Shown here one piece after another: positions 7,668 to 15,443 of a stretch of 50,038 nt of DNA. Origin of the DNA: Alphaproteobacteria bacterium UBA3307 (GTDB lineage Bacteria; Pseudomonadota; Alphaproteobacteria; RF32; CAG-239); assembly GCA_002361365.1 (NCBI GenBank), contig DEST01000090.1:1-50038 (forward strand), read 5' to 3'. Position numbers and translations under genes: made by a program. The stretch's first letter is position 1; every line of letters starts with the position of its first letter. The notes beneath the pieces were generated by a model. That model made no database searches, was not told the DNA's origin, and worked only from the letters and a program-made list of their open reading frames with translations.

Positions 7668-9221
7668 ATGAGAAAATTATGTTTTATCTCGATTTTCACC
7701 GCTGTTTTTTTAGGCATTTGTTCAGCAAATGCAAAAGAAACGTCCACCGCCCAAAAATTGAAACAAATGTTGTCCGAATCATACGGAGTACCGGTTGAAG
7801 TACAGATAGATGACGAAAATTGCGAAGTTGTATATCCGGCAACGGAAATCACTGAAGAAGTGACTGAATGGGTAGAATCCGATACCGAAAAAGATACTCT
7901 GGTTCCGCAAATTAAAACCGTAACCCAAAAAATTCCACAAACCAAAGCTCAATGCGTTCAAGCAAAAAAATTTAAATCCTATGACCAATATCGAATCAAA
8001 GTCGAATCCGCACAAAAGTTTTTAGCACAACTATATAATCAGATAAAACTCCCCTTAGTTAAAGATATAGAAATCAAAGATTTTGCCGAAGAGATGAATG
8101 TTGTGCCGGAGCTGGGGCTTATACAAGCTCACAAAATGGAAATTACTGATGCCATGTATACTCAAACTGATGATACTACCGGATTGAAACGGGAAATCGG
8201 TAACCTTAGAAAATATATACTAGATACTAGTGTCAGTACGGAAGATACACAGGTGAAGTTTAATTTTAACACCTCGTTAGAAGCATTAAATCTGGCTTTA
8301 CCGCTGATTTCTGTGCAAATAAAAGCGCAAAACCAAAAATCAGAAGTAGTTTATGATATTGCAGACACAAAAGATTTTGATTATAATTTGCTAATCAACA
8401 ATTTATCCCGATTAGCAGAGGCAAATTCTTCTGTTGAAGGTAGCGGTATCAAGTTTAATTCCGATATGTTCGGTGTCGGTTTAAGTTTTGATATACATAT
8501 CAGAAATAGGACTCAGCGCATTGATGCCGAAAACATTTCTTCTTTCGGCGACATAACACTTGATAATATCGCATTTAGCGGTGATTTTTTGAGTAAAGAA
8601 AAGCAACCTAAGGCGCTGATTTTAAAATACTCCCTAAAAAATATTCCGCAAAAAAATTTGATTCACTTAAGTGAATTTTCGGATGAATTGATAGCAGAAA
8701 CACACAACTCCACATCTTCTGATATTTCTCAAAGTACAGACGCAGTTTCTGCGCAAGAGCAATATCGTTTAGAAATGTATAAGGCTCTGGATAAAGTTAT
8801 GGAGCAAGCGAAGTTGGTAAGCGAAATCGAGTTGCAATTTACCAATGCTGATGTGCTGAGCGAATTTGTAGCAGAACGTAAAGACGGTTATTTGACCGGT
8901 ATTCATAAAATTACGGTAAAAAATTTATTTAATATTTTTCCACAGCAAAAACAATGTATAAATAATCTCAATACTAACGAAATTCCGGAATGCGGAACTG
9001 ATTTTATTTTTGCCGCATTGGCTGATTTTGTTGATACAACACAAGATAATTCCGTAACAATTTATGAATATAATGCAAAAGGTATCTATAAAAACGGTAC
9101 AAAAATCGGAGAACCGATAGAGCTGAATTTTGAAAAAATGTACAAAGAAGAACAAGCCGCAAAGACTAATACCAAATCTGTAGTTAGCGGCAATTCTGCC
9201 TCAGATGAGCCTATTAAATAA
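7668..9221 (+). CDS. Exported protein of unknown function, 517 residues
   Basis: I do not recognise the family. The protein begins with a signal peptide (MRKLCF, a hydrophobic stretch, cleavage likely after SANA near residue 22) and has no later membrane segment, so it should be periplasmic or outer-membrane associated. The body is a mixture of charged, probably amphipathic beta and helical stretches; residues about 190-350 alternate polar and hydrophobic residues as lipid-binding or AsmA-like periplasmic proteins do, but no motif is conclusive. Three cysteines lie in the mature part before residue 100 and two near residues 425-440. I chose the ATG at 7668, preceded by AGGAG; an in-frame TTG lies two codons upstream. 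A strong terminator follows. Confidence 0.7.
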   Translation: MRKLCFISIFTAVFLGICSANAKETSTAQKLKQMLSESYGVPVEVQIDDENCEVVYPATEITEEVTEWVESDTEKDTLVPQIKTVTQKIPQTKAQCVQAKKFKSYDQYRIKVESAQKFLAQLYNQIKLPLVKDIEIKDFAEEMNVVPELGLIQAHKMEITDAMYTQTDDTTGLKREIGNLRKYILDTSVSTEDTQVKFNFNTSLEALNLALPLISVQIKAQNQKSEVVYDIADTKDFDYNLLINNLSRLAEANSSVEGSGIKFNSDMFGVGLSFDIHIRNRTQRIDAENISSFGDITLDNIAFSGDFLSKEKQPKALILKYSLKNIPQKNLIHLSEFSDELIAETHNSTSSDISQSTDAVSAQEQYRLEMYKALDKVMEQAKLVSEIELQFTNADVLSEFVAERKDGYLTGIHKITVKNLFNIFPQQKQCINNLNTNEIPECGTDFIFAALADFVDTTQDNSVTIYEYNAKGIYKNGTKIGEPIELNFEKMYKEEQAAKTNTKSVVSGNSASDEPIK

Positions 9222-9240
9222 ATCAGCTAAAAATAAAAAC

Positions 9241-9276
9241 AGCTCGGGAGTTTCTGTTCTTTCCCGAGCCATTTTT
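9241..9276. terminator. Bidirectional intrinsic terminator
   Basis: Arms GCTCGGGA (9242-9249) and TCCCGAGC (9262-9269) with a T-run on the plus side and an A-run (T-run on minus) on the other. It serves the exported-protein gene (plus) and the small membrane-protein gene (minus), which converge here. Confidence 0.85.
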
Positions 9277-9287
9277 ACCTGCAATGT

Positions 9288-9683
9288 CTAGAACACCTTA
9301 ACACAGCATACAACAAATACGCCAAGTGCCATTACCTCAAACACCACGGCAAAATACAATGCGGCACGGGCAAACAAATATTGCCGTGCATACCTGAACG
9401 GAATATCTGCAAACCTAACAAGCGCTATTGTCAACAACACGGCAAATACCGCGTGTAACACAGTGTGAGCAAAAACAACCGCCGTATCCAGCCATGCCCA
9501 AACATAGACATCGCTCATTGCCGTCAGAAAAGTTGCCACAATCAGCAAATATGCCGGATAATAGGCATAGTGAGAAAATGTCTGCACTTTAAGCTGTTCG
9601 TAGTACTTGCTGTCGAGAATGCCGTTAAACAACACTAAAGACACGACAGCGAACAATTCCATAATGATAAGAAATGTAACCAT
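9288..9683 (-). CDS. Small membrane protein, unknown, four hydrophobic segments
   Basis: About 131 residues with four hydrophobic helices and short polar loops; I do not recognise the family. The open frame allows a GTG start at 9713, but the predicted promoter -10 box is at 9721-9716, so transcription would start near or after that codon. I therefore take the ATG at 9683; the ATG at 9662 is also possible. Neither has a clear Shine-Dalgarno sequence. The coding sequence is GC-richer than its surroundings. It sits alone, convergent with the exported-protein gene and divergent from the deaminase. Confidence 0.55.
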   Translation of the reverse strand: MVTFLIIMELFAVVSLVLFNGILDSKYYEQLKVQTFSHYAYYPAYLLIVATFLTAMSDVYVWAWLDTAVVFAHTVLHAVFAVLLTIALVRFADIPFRYARQYLFARAALYFAVVFEVMALGVFVVCCVKVF

Positions 9684-9715
9684 AAGAATAAAATTAATAA
9701 ATAGAATTTGCACAG

Positions 9716-9744
9716 AATATATATCTTTTAGCAGCTTTTGTCAA
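9716..9744 (-). promoter_or_regulatory. Promoter of the small membrane-protein gene
   Basis: TTGACA (9744-9739), 17 bases, TATATT (9721-9716) on the minus strand: a near-consensus sigma-70 promoter. Confidence 0.65.
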
Positions 9745-9762
9745 CAGGGTGTTTATAATTAT

Positions 9763-9790
9763 TTGATATTTGTAATTTTCTTATTATAAT
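9763..9790 (+). promoter_or_regulatory. Promoter of the dCMP deaminase gene
   Basis: TTGATA (9763-9768), 16 bases, a perfect TATAAT (9785-9790). Confidence 0.65.
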
Positions 9791-9815
9791 AGAGCCAACA
9801 GAAAAGGAGAACCTT

Positions 9816-10277
9816 ATGTTTTCAGAAAAATGGAATTATCGCTTTTTGGAATTAGCTACGCTGATTTCTACTTGGTCAAAAGACCCATCGACCAAAACCG
9901 GAGCTGTTGTTGTGGGGCCGGATAAAGAAATTCGTGCCACCGGATATAACGGATTTGTGCGCGGCGTAACTGATGGCGTTCCGGAACGTTTGGAGCGGCC
10001 TACAAAATATGATTTTTTTGAGCACGCCGAGCGTAATGCCATTTTTAATGCCTGTTTGACCGGAACTTGCCTCAAAGGTTGCACCATTTTTTGCACATTA
10101 ACTCCGTGTACGGATTGCGCACGTGCTATTATTCAGGCCGGAATAAAAGAAGTGGTTACTTATGAATATACGGCCGATGTCAATGACCCTAAAAATACAT
10201 GGCGCGATAAACTGCGCTATTCGGCAGAAATGTTCAAAGAAGCCGGTGTCAACTATATAGAACTACCTAAAAAATAA
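9816..10277 (+). CDS. dCMP deaminase-family zinc enzyme
   Basis: The 153-residue protein has the zinc-dependent cytidine/deoxycytidylate deaminase fold: HAE (residues 70-72; His ligand and catalytic Glu) and TPCTDCAR (two Cys ligands) near residue 95. The N-terminal stretch with SKDPSTKTGAVVV is typical of dCMP deaminases, which convert dCMP to dUMP to feed dTMP synthesis. AAAGGAG precedes the ATG at ideal spacing. It stands alone between its own promoter and the response regulator. A related nucleotide deaminase cannot be excluded. Confidence 0.88.
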   Translation: MFSEKWNYRFLELATLISTWSKDPSTKTGAVVVGPDKEIRATGYNGFVRGVTDGVPERLERPTKYDFFEHAERNAIFNACLTGTCLKGCTIFCTLTPCTDCARAIIQAGIKEVVTYEYTADVNDPKNTWRDKLRYSAEMFKEAGVNYIELPKK

Positions 10278-10316
10278 ATTAGAACTATTCTCTCGGACGT
10301 CTTTAAATGTACACAA

Positions 10317-10340
10317 TCGACAATATATAAAGTGTCGATG
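10317..10340 (+). promoter_or_regulatory. Inverted repeat upstream of the response regulator
   Basis: ATCGACA (10317-10323) and TGTCGAT (10334-10340) form perfect 7-base arms around a 10-base AT-rich spacer containing TATATA. It lies 30 bases before the response-regulator ATG and overlaps a plausible -10, so it may be an operator or a short hairpin. Confidence 0.4.
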
Positions 10341-10369
10341 AATTTGAATAAACGATAAGGAGATTAGGA

Positions 10370-10996
10370 ATGAAGATTCTGATTGCAGACGACCACGCTC
10401 TGTTTCGCGACGGTTTGGCGTTGCGTTTGGAAGAAATTGTGCCTGACGCTGTTATTTCACAAGCATCAAGTTACGCACAAGTGTTTAAAATTTTGAATGC
10501 CAAATCGGATATTGATGTTTTGATTTTAGATGTTGAAATGCCGGATATGCCGTGGCTTGATAGCTTAAAGCAATTCCGCCAAATTGCGCCGCAAATGAAA
10601 ATTATTGTAATTTCTGCCTCAGAGGATAGCCGCACCATCCGGACTATTCTGGCAACCGGAGTTAAAGGTTATATTCCGAAACGCTCGGAAATTAAGGTAT
10701 TAAACAATGCCTTAAAATTGATTATCGACGGTGGCAGTTATGTTCCGCCGGATTTGCTCGACAATACCTCGCAAAACAATTTAAGCGGACGTTCTATCGG
10801 GGTAAAAACACTCACCAATCGGCAATCACAAGTGTTGGATTTGATAGCTCAAGGCAAATCAAACAAGCAAATTGCGTATGATATGGGAGTTTCCGAATCG
10901 ACCGTAAAACTGCATATCAATGCCTTGTTGCGTTCATTGCACGTCAATAACCGTACACAAGCAGTAATTACGGCGCAAAAAATCGGGCTTATCTAG
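10370..10996 (+). CDS. NarL/FixJ-type response regulator
   Basis: A 208-residue transcription factor with an N-terminal receiver domain (acidic pair D8-D9, phosphoacceptor Asp in LILDVEMPD near residue 54, conserved Ser near 83, Lys in KGYIPKRS near 104) and a C-terminal LuxR-type helix-turn-helix (LTNRQSQVLDLIAQGKSNKQIA to STVKLHINALLRSL). No sensor kinase is adjacent, so it is an orphan whose signal is unknown. AAGGAG lies upstream of the start. A perfect inverted repeat at 10317-10340 in front of the gene would suit autoregulation. It converges with rlmN, with only two bases between the stops. Confidence 0.9.
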   Translation: MKILIADDHALFRDGLALRLEEIVPDAVISQASSYAQVFKILNAKSDIDVLILDVEMPDMPWLDSLKQFRQIAPQMKIIVISASEDSRTIRTILATGVKGYIPKRSEIKVLNNALKLIIDGGSYVPPDLLDNTSQNNLSGRSIGVKTLTNRQSQVLDLIAQGKSNKQIAYDMGVSESTVKLHINALLRSLHVNNRTQAVITAQKIGLI

Positions 10997-10998
10997 TT

Positions 10999-12075
10999 TT
11001 ATTTTGCGGTAATGTCCGCATCTTTTTTAGATTTTAACTGTCCGCAAGCTGCTAAAATATCTTGCCCGCGTGCAACTCTTACCGGTGCGGCAAAACCGGC
11101 TTTTTCAAGCTCGTGGGCAAAATTACGCACCCGATTATTCGGGCTCGGTTTAAAAGCACACCCCGGCCACGGATTAAACGGAATCAAATTAAAGCTGGCA
11201 CGCAAACCATATTTTTTCATCAAGTCAATAAGCTCGTGTGCGCATTCCGGCGAATCGTTAATGCCGTCAAGCATTAAATACTCAAATGTAATATAGCGGC
11301 TACCATCAGCAGACTGATATTCACGACACGCCGTAAGCACTTCTTCCAACGGATAGCGATTGTTAATCGGCATAATTTGCGAACGCAACGTATTGTTAGG
11401 CGCATGCAACGATACAGCCAGACGCACGCCGGTTGCATTGAGCGCTCGCACAATATTTGGTGCAATACCTGATGTAGACATTGTAACGCGACGCCGCGAA
11501 ATGGCAATTCCGTCACCATCTGTCAGAATATTTAATGCTTTTATGACATTGTCTATATTATGTAACGGTTCACCCATACCCATCACGACAATATTGGATA
11601 GATAGCGTGTTTCATTGGTCGGACTCGGCCATTCGCCATAAGTATCACGGGCTACCATAAATTGGCTGACAATTTCTCCGGCACTTAAATTGCGAGTAAG
11701 TTTTTGGCTTCCGGTATGACAAAAGCGACATCCCACCGCACACCCAACTTGGGTAGAAATACATACGGCACCGCGGTCTACTTCCGGAATATATACCATT
11801 TCGACTCGTTGTCCGTCAGCAAATTCCAACAACCACTTGCGTGTTTTATCGGAGGATAGTTGTTCTGCTACTATTTTCGGACGCGTTATAGTAAAGTTTT
11901 CTGCCAATTTAGCGCGTAAGACCTTAGAGAGATTAGTCATCTTTTCAAAGTCTGTTTCGCCAAAATAATACAGCCATTGCCATAATTGCTTGGCACGAAA
12001 AGGCTTTTCTCCAATACTGGTCAAAGCCTGCTGTAATTCTTCTTTACTAAGCCCGATAAGTTCTGTTTTTGCCAT
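10999..12075 (-). CDS. rlmN: 23S rRNA (A2503-C2)/tRNA (A37-C2) methyltransferase RlmN
   Basis: A radical-SAM enzyme that methylates C2 of A2503 in 23S rRNA and of A37 in some tRNAs. The 358 residues include the cluster-binding CAVGCRFC motif, the GMGEPL motif and the SLHAPN segment; the C-terminal RGQDILAACGQL carries the second catalytic cysteine that forms the thioether intermediate. It follows the IalB-like gene at five bases, an order that recurs in alphaproteobacteria. Cfr is less likely, given the length and context. Confidence 0.96.
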   Translation of the reverse strand: MAKTELIGLSKEELQQALTSIGEKPFRAKQLWQWLYYFGETDFEKMTNLSKVLRAKLAENFTITRPKIVAEQLSSDKTRKWLLEFADGQRVEMVYIPEVDRGAVCISTQVGCAVGCRFCHTGSQKLTRNLSAGEIVSQFMVARDTYGEWPSPTNETRYLSNIVVMGMGEPLHNIDNVIKALNILTDGDGIAISRRRVTMSTSGIAPNIVRALNATGVRLAVSLHAPNNTLRSQIMPINNRYPLEEVLTACREYQSADGSRYITFEYLMLDGINDSPECAHELIDLMKKYGLRASFNLIPFNPWPGCAFKPSPNNRVRNFAHELEKAGFAAPVRVARGQDILAACGQLKSKKDADITAK

Positions 12076-12080
12076 TGTAT

Positions 12081-12587
12081 TTATTTCTTACATTTGGCGG
12101 AAATTGTCTGATAGGCGTTAGAAAAACCTTTAAGTGAATAAGTATCTTTGGTTGCGGTGCCACGGCTGGAACGACCATCAACAATCATCCGGTTGCCGCG
12201 TTTCATCGCCGCTACCAACTTTTGATCCTCGGCAGAGTTAATCATCCAACCTTTATCGCCTTCAGTAAAGGTATTTTTAAACGTCTGATTACCGATTTTG
12301 ACCAACAAAGGAGCTTTTTTCTGGAATGTATATCCGGCCACAAATGTTACCTCATCAAACGCTTTTTCCTTTGGACGATGAGTAACCATTGCATAAATAT
12401 CCCCGCGTTTTTTATATTTGCCCTCATCTTTTTTCGGAGTAGAAGCCATATAGCAAATCACATTGCCGCGGTCGTTATACGTCCAAGCTGTCCAATCCCC
12501 AAATTCACCTAACAATTGTGGTTGTTCAGCCGCCTGTGCCGATGTGGCAAAAAATAATCCGCAGATAACCAAAATATATTTCAACAT
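12081..12587 (-). CDS. Invasion-associated locus B (IalB) family exported protein
   Basis: The 168-residue protein has a signal peptide (hydrophobic residues 4-14, cleavage likely after AQA near residue 19) and a single IalB-like domain: FGDWTAW near the start of the mature chain and ICYMASTPK, typical of the family first described in Bartonella. The family is widespread in alphaproteobacteria and not restricted to invasion; its biochemical role is unclear. A GGGAAA purine stretch precedes the ATG. Two cysteines remain in the mature domain (near residues 45 and 166) and may form a disulfide. It is cotranscribed with rlmN. Confidence 0.82.
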   Translation of the reverse strand: MLKYILVICGLFFATSAQAAEQPQLLGEFGDWTAWTYNDRGNVICYMASTPKKDEGKYKKRGDIYAMVTHRPKEKAFDEVTFVAGYTFQKKAPLLVKIGNQTFKNTFTEGDKGWMINSAEDQKLVAAMKRGNRMIVDGRSSRGTATKDTYSLKGFSNAYQTISAKCKK

Positions 12588-12614
12588 TCTTTTTCCCTTT
12601 TTCTAAAAATTTGC

Positions 12615-12643
12615 TTGGATTATATAAAAAATGTGTATATAAA
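12615..12643 (+). promoter_or_regulatory. Promoter of cca
   Basis: TTGGAT (12615-12620), 17 bases, TATAAA (12638-12643), 41 bases before the cca start. Confidence 0.55.
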
Positions 12644-12684
12644 TTATTAAAAATTTATAAAAATGACAAGAGGAATTTTTTACT

Positions 12685-13905
12685 ATGTTCAAATCTGAGT
12701 TTTTGGATATGTCCAAAATTGTGCAATCATGCAAAATAGCTCGTTTATTTGAGGCTGTTGAGAGTCACGGCGGCACAATCAGATTTGTTGGCGGCGCAGT
12801 ACGAGATACATTGGCCGGACTAAGCGGATTTGATTTAGACTTAGCTACAGACCTTTCTCCGGAAGAATTATCCGAAGCGTGTTTAGATAATGGCTTAAAA
12901 ACAATCCCCGTTGGCCTCAAAACGGCAACTGTCGGTGTAATAATTGATGGTAAGGTGCTTGAGGTAGCTTCTCTCAGACGTAGTATACGTACTGAAAACG
13001 GTAAACACAGTTTTGAATTTACTGACGATTGGAGTGCCGATGCCGCACGCCGCGATTTAACAATCAATGCCGTATATGCCGATTTGCGCGGTAATGTTTT
13101 TGATTATTACAATGGTATCAGCGATTTGGAAAAAGGTATTGTCCGTTTTATCGGCAATCCCGAAGACCGCATAAATGAAGACCCGCTTCGAATTATGCGC
13201 TTTTTTCGTTTTTATGCCCAATTTGGCAAAGCGCCGGTTGATGCGGCTTCTTTAAACGCGTGTATTCGGCTCAAAGATTTGCTCAGAAATTTGGCAATTG
13301 AGCGTGTTCGCGACGAGCTGTTCAAAATTTTGATAACCCCAAATGCAGCGGCGGCTATGAAATTGATTTATGAAAACGATATTTTAGCTTATTTTCTGCC
13401 CAGAGCCAAACATTTAGACGCATTGATACGTTTAAGCAAACTGGTAGAAGATGTGCAATATAAAGGCAATTTTTTACGACGTTTGTTTGTACTTTATCAA
13501 CCCAATACGGCACAGGCAGAAAATATGGCAAACTCATTGCGGTTTACCAAAAAACAGAAAGAAACATTCGTCCGTTGGGCTAAAATTGATGTTAAGCCGG
13601 AATATTTAAACACCTCTAAAACTCGTTTGCAATTTATATATCGCTACGGCAAGCAATTTTGTTTGGATAAGGTTTTACTCGGCGCTGCAATCTTTGGATA
13701 TCAAAACATTGATGTGCGTATGATTTTGCGACAAATTGAAGAAGCAATAGTGCCGATATTTCCGCTTATGGGGCGAGATATTTCTGCCAGAGGTATCTAT
13801 AATCCCAAGCAAATCGGTAAAATTATGGAGCGTCTGGAGCAACAATGGATTGATGCGGATTTTACTCTTACTCGTGAAGAGCTGCTGACAGAAATAAAAC
13901 GCTAA
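12685..13905 (+). CDS. cca: CCA tRNA nucleotidyltransferase
   Basis: This class II nucleotidyltransferase adds or repairs the 3' CCA of tRNAs. The head domain has GGAVRD and the metal-binding FDLDLAT, followed by the ARRDLTINA motif and RINEDPLRIMRFFRF of the neck, then a helical tail; the length of 406 fits bacterial CCA-adding enzymes. AGAGGAA precedes the ATG. Poly(A) polymerase I shares the fold, but the length and lack of a basic extension favour CCA addition. The gene converges with the methyltransferase downstream. Confidence 0.9.
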   Translation: MFKSEFLDMSKIVQSCKIARLFEAVESHGGTIRFVGGAVRDTLAGLSGFDLDLATDLSPEELSEACLDNGLKTIPVGLKTATVGVIIDGKVLEVASLRRSIRTENGKHSFEFTDDWSADAARRDLTINAVYADLRGNVFDYYNGISDLEKGIVRFIGNPEDRINEDPLRIMRFFRFYAQFGKAPVDAASLNACIRLKDLLRNLAIERVRDELFKILITPNAAAAMKLIYENDILAYFLPRAKHLDALIRLSKLVEDVQYKGNFLRRLFVLYQPNTAQAENMANSLRFTKKQKETFVRWAKIDVKPEYLNTSKTRLQFIYRYGKQFCLDKVLLGAAIFGYQNIDVRMILRQIEEAIVPIFPLMGRDISARGIYNPKQIGKIMERLEQQWIDADFTLTREELLTEIKR

Positions 13906-13919
13906 GCGGCAATTTCAGC

Positions 13920-14498
13920 TTAAGACTTTGACAGCTCATACACATAATACACCGCATAGTCGCCTTCAAGCGAAACTTTTTGTAACGGCACCAAATCCTT
14001 AAACGGATAACGGTTTACATAAATTCGCACCGTTTTGCTGATATGACGCTGCAAATAAGGCAAAAGTTTCTGCATAATTGAGGCCAGCTGAAAACATAAA
14101 ATCACATCAACTTCAGCAAAATCCGCTGTAAAAAAATCTTGCCGATAAAAACGCACATTAGGCAAATTACGCGCTCGCAGACGGCTGATAAGATACGGTA
14201 AATACGCACATTCATAGCCGATAAATGTATGGTGCGGATACTTGATAGCCAACGGTAGCAACAACGAACCCCAACCGCTTCCTAAATCAATCACTGTGGC
14301 GTGTGCTTTGCCGGAAATATAGCTTTCAACCCCGGCAAGCATTCCTTTTTTTACGCCACCAACCGTGGGTACCGGCGGAGATGTGCGCATAAAGTGCGAA
14401 ACAAGTAAAAAATAGCTGAAAATTATACTGACCAGCACAATAAAGATAATATCAGCTATCAAAAATATGTAAAACAAATTCCACAAAATTTCTGACAT
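13920..14498 (-). CDS. Membrane-anchored class I SAM-dependent methyltransferase
   Basis: Residues about 8-34 form a hydrophobic anchor, and the rest is a Rossmann methyltransferase: motif I VIDLGSGWGSLLLPLA, the acidic end of strand 2 in FIGYECAYLP, and the downstream DVILCF strand. At 192 residues it lacks a large substrate domain. The substrate is unknown; a lipid or membrane-bound target would suit the anchor. It is the last gene of the rpoZ-rsh-DUF2062-acpS run, 17 bases after acpS. Confidence 0.72.
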   Translation of the reverse strand: MSEILWNLFYIFLIADIIFIVLVSIIFSYFLLVSHFMRTSPPVPTVGGVKKGMLAGVESYISGKAHATVIDLGSGWGSLLLPLAIKYPHHTFIGYECAYLPYLISRLRARNLPNVRFYRQDFFTADFAEVDVILCFQLASIMQKLLPYLQRHISKTVRIYVNRYPFKDLVPLQKVSLEGDYAVYYVYELSKS

Positions 14499-14515
14499 TT
14501 ATAAAGATTCTCCGT

Positions 14516-14911
14516 TTATGCTTCTATTATCACCACGGCAAAGGCAAAAGGCATATCATCACTCAGAGTCACAAAAAGATGCGGCGTTTGTGCAAGTTTG
14601 TGCAGGTATTTTTCTGCCATACCACTGATTTTAAGTTCCGGTTTGCCAAGTTCATTATGCAGAATCTGAATATCTTTGAAAAAAATACCATCGCGAAATC
14701 CGGTTCCGAGTGCTTTGACAAAAGCTTCTTTGGCGGCATAATATTTAGCCAACAACTCACGAAAACGAATGTCTTCTGCTGCTTTGTTTCGGCTGATTTC
14801 CGCCTGTTCGTCCGGTCCTAAAATCCGAGCGGCAAAATGCTGCAGATATTCCCGTGTGTTTTGAATTCTTTCAATATTGACAATATCATTACCCAATCCC
14901 AATATCATCAT
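14516..14911 (-). CDS. acpS: Holo-[acyl-carrier-protein] synthase
   Basis: AcpS transfers 4'-phosphopantetheine from CoA to apo-ACP, activating it for fatty acid and lipid A synthesis. The 131 residues carry LGNDIVNIERI (metal-binding Asp) near the N-terminus and FRELLAKYYAAKEAFVKALG, the second signature with the catalytic Glu. AGGAG precedes two adjacent ATG codons; I list the first. The start overlaps the DUF2062 stop (ATGA), so it is translationally coupled. Confidence 0.95.
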   Translation of the reverse strand: MMILGLGNDIVNIERIQNTREYLQHFAARILGPDEQAEISRNKAAEDIRFRELLAKYYAAKEAFVKALGTGFRDGIFFKDIQILHNELGKPELKISGMAEKYLHKLAQTPHLFVTLSDDMPFAFAVVIIEA

Positions 14912-15432
14912 TTATTCTCCTGTTGTGCTAATCGTTTAGCGCGGCGAGCGGACAATTTTTCCAATGTAATTTTGATGAGTTTAAACGACATTATCCACGA
15001 AATGATATAATACGGAATACACCCAACCATCATCGGAAACACTATCGGCCACACATCACGTCCGAAGTTCTTAAACTCCAGAGTGAACAATGCTTTGCTT
15101 GCCTTTTCAAAGATTTTGATAAAATTTACATTATCAACCGAAGCTATATCTCCCAATAAAAAACGTCCTGTTGAAAGTACGGCAATCCAAATAAACGGAA
15201 AAGTCCACGGATTTCCGACAATAGTTCCCAACGCAGAAGATACTATATTACCCCGAATGAGCCACGCCGTTATTGCCGCCAAAATCAAATGAAAGCCGAT
15301 AAACGGCGTAAACGAAATTGCCACACCGCAGGCGAATCCTGCAGCTATCGAATACGGAGTACCTTTCAGCCGTTTGAGCTGCACCAAAAATTTTTTCATC
15401 CATCGATTATAATATTTTTTCAAGCTTTTCAC
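14908..15432 (-). CDS. DUF2062 membrane protein
   Basis: The 174-residue protein shows the DUF2062 pattern: a basic N-terminus, a glycine-rich helix beginning SIAAGFACGVAISF then TPFIGFH, the SALGTIVGNPWTFP signature, and a last membrane segment near residues 135-155. The function is not established. It lies 11 bases after rsh and overlaps acpS. Confidence 0.83.
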   Translation of the reverse strand: MKSLKKYYNRWMKKFLVQLKRLKGTPYSIAAGFACGVAISFTPFIGFHLILAAITAWLIRGNIVSSALGTIVGNPWTFPFIWIAVLSTGRFLLGDIASVDNVNFIKIFEKASKALFTLEFKNFGRDVWPIVFPMMVGCIPYYIISWIMSFKLIKITLEKLSARRAKRLAQQENK

Positions 15433-15443
15433 TGTTTGCCTCG

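Noticed and set aside
9684..9713. GTG start at 9713 for the small membrane protein
   Set aside because: The predicted -10 box ends at 9716, so this codon would lie at or before the transcription start.
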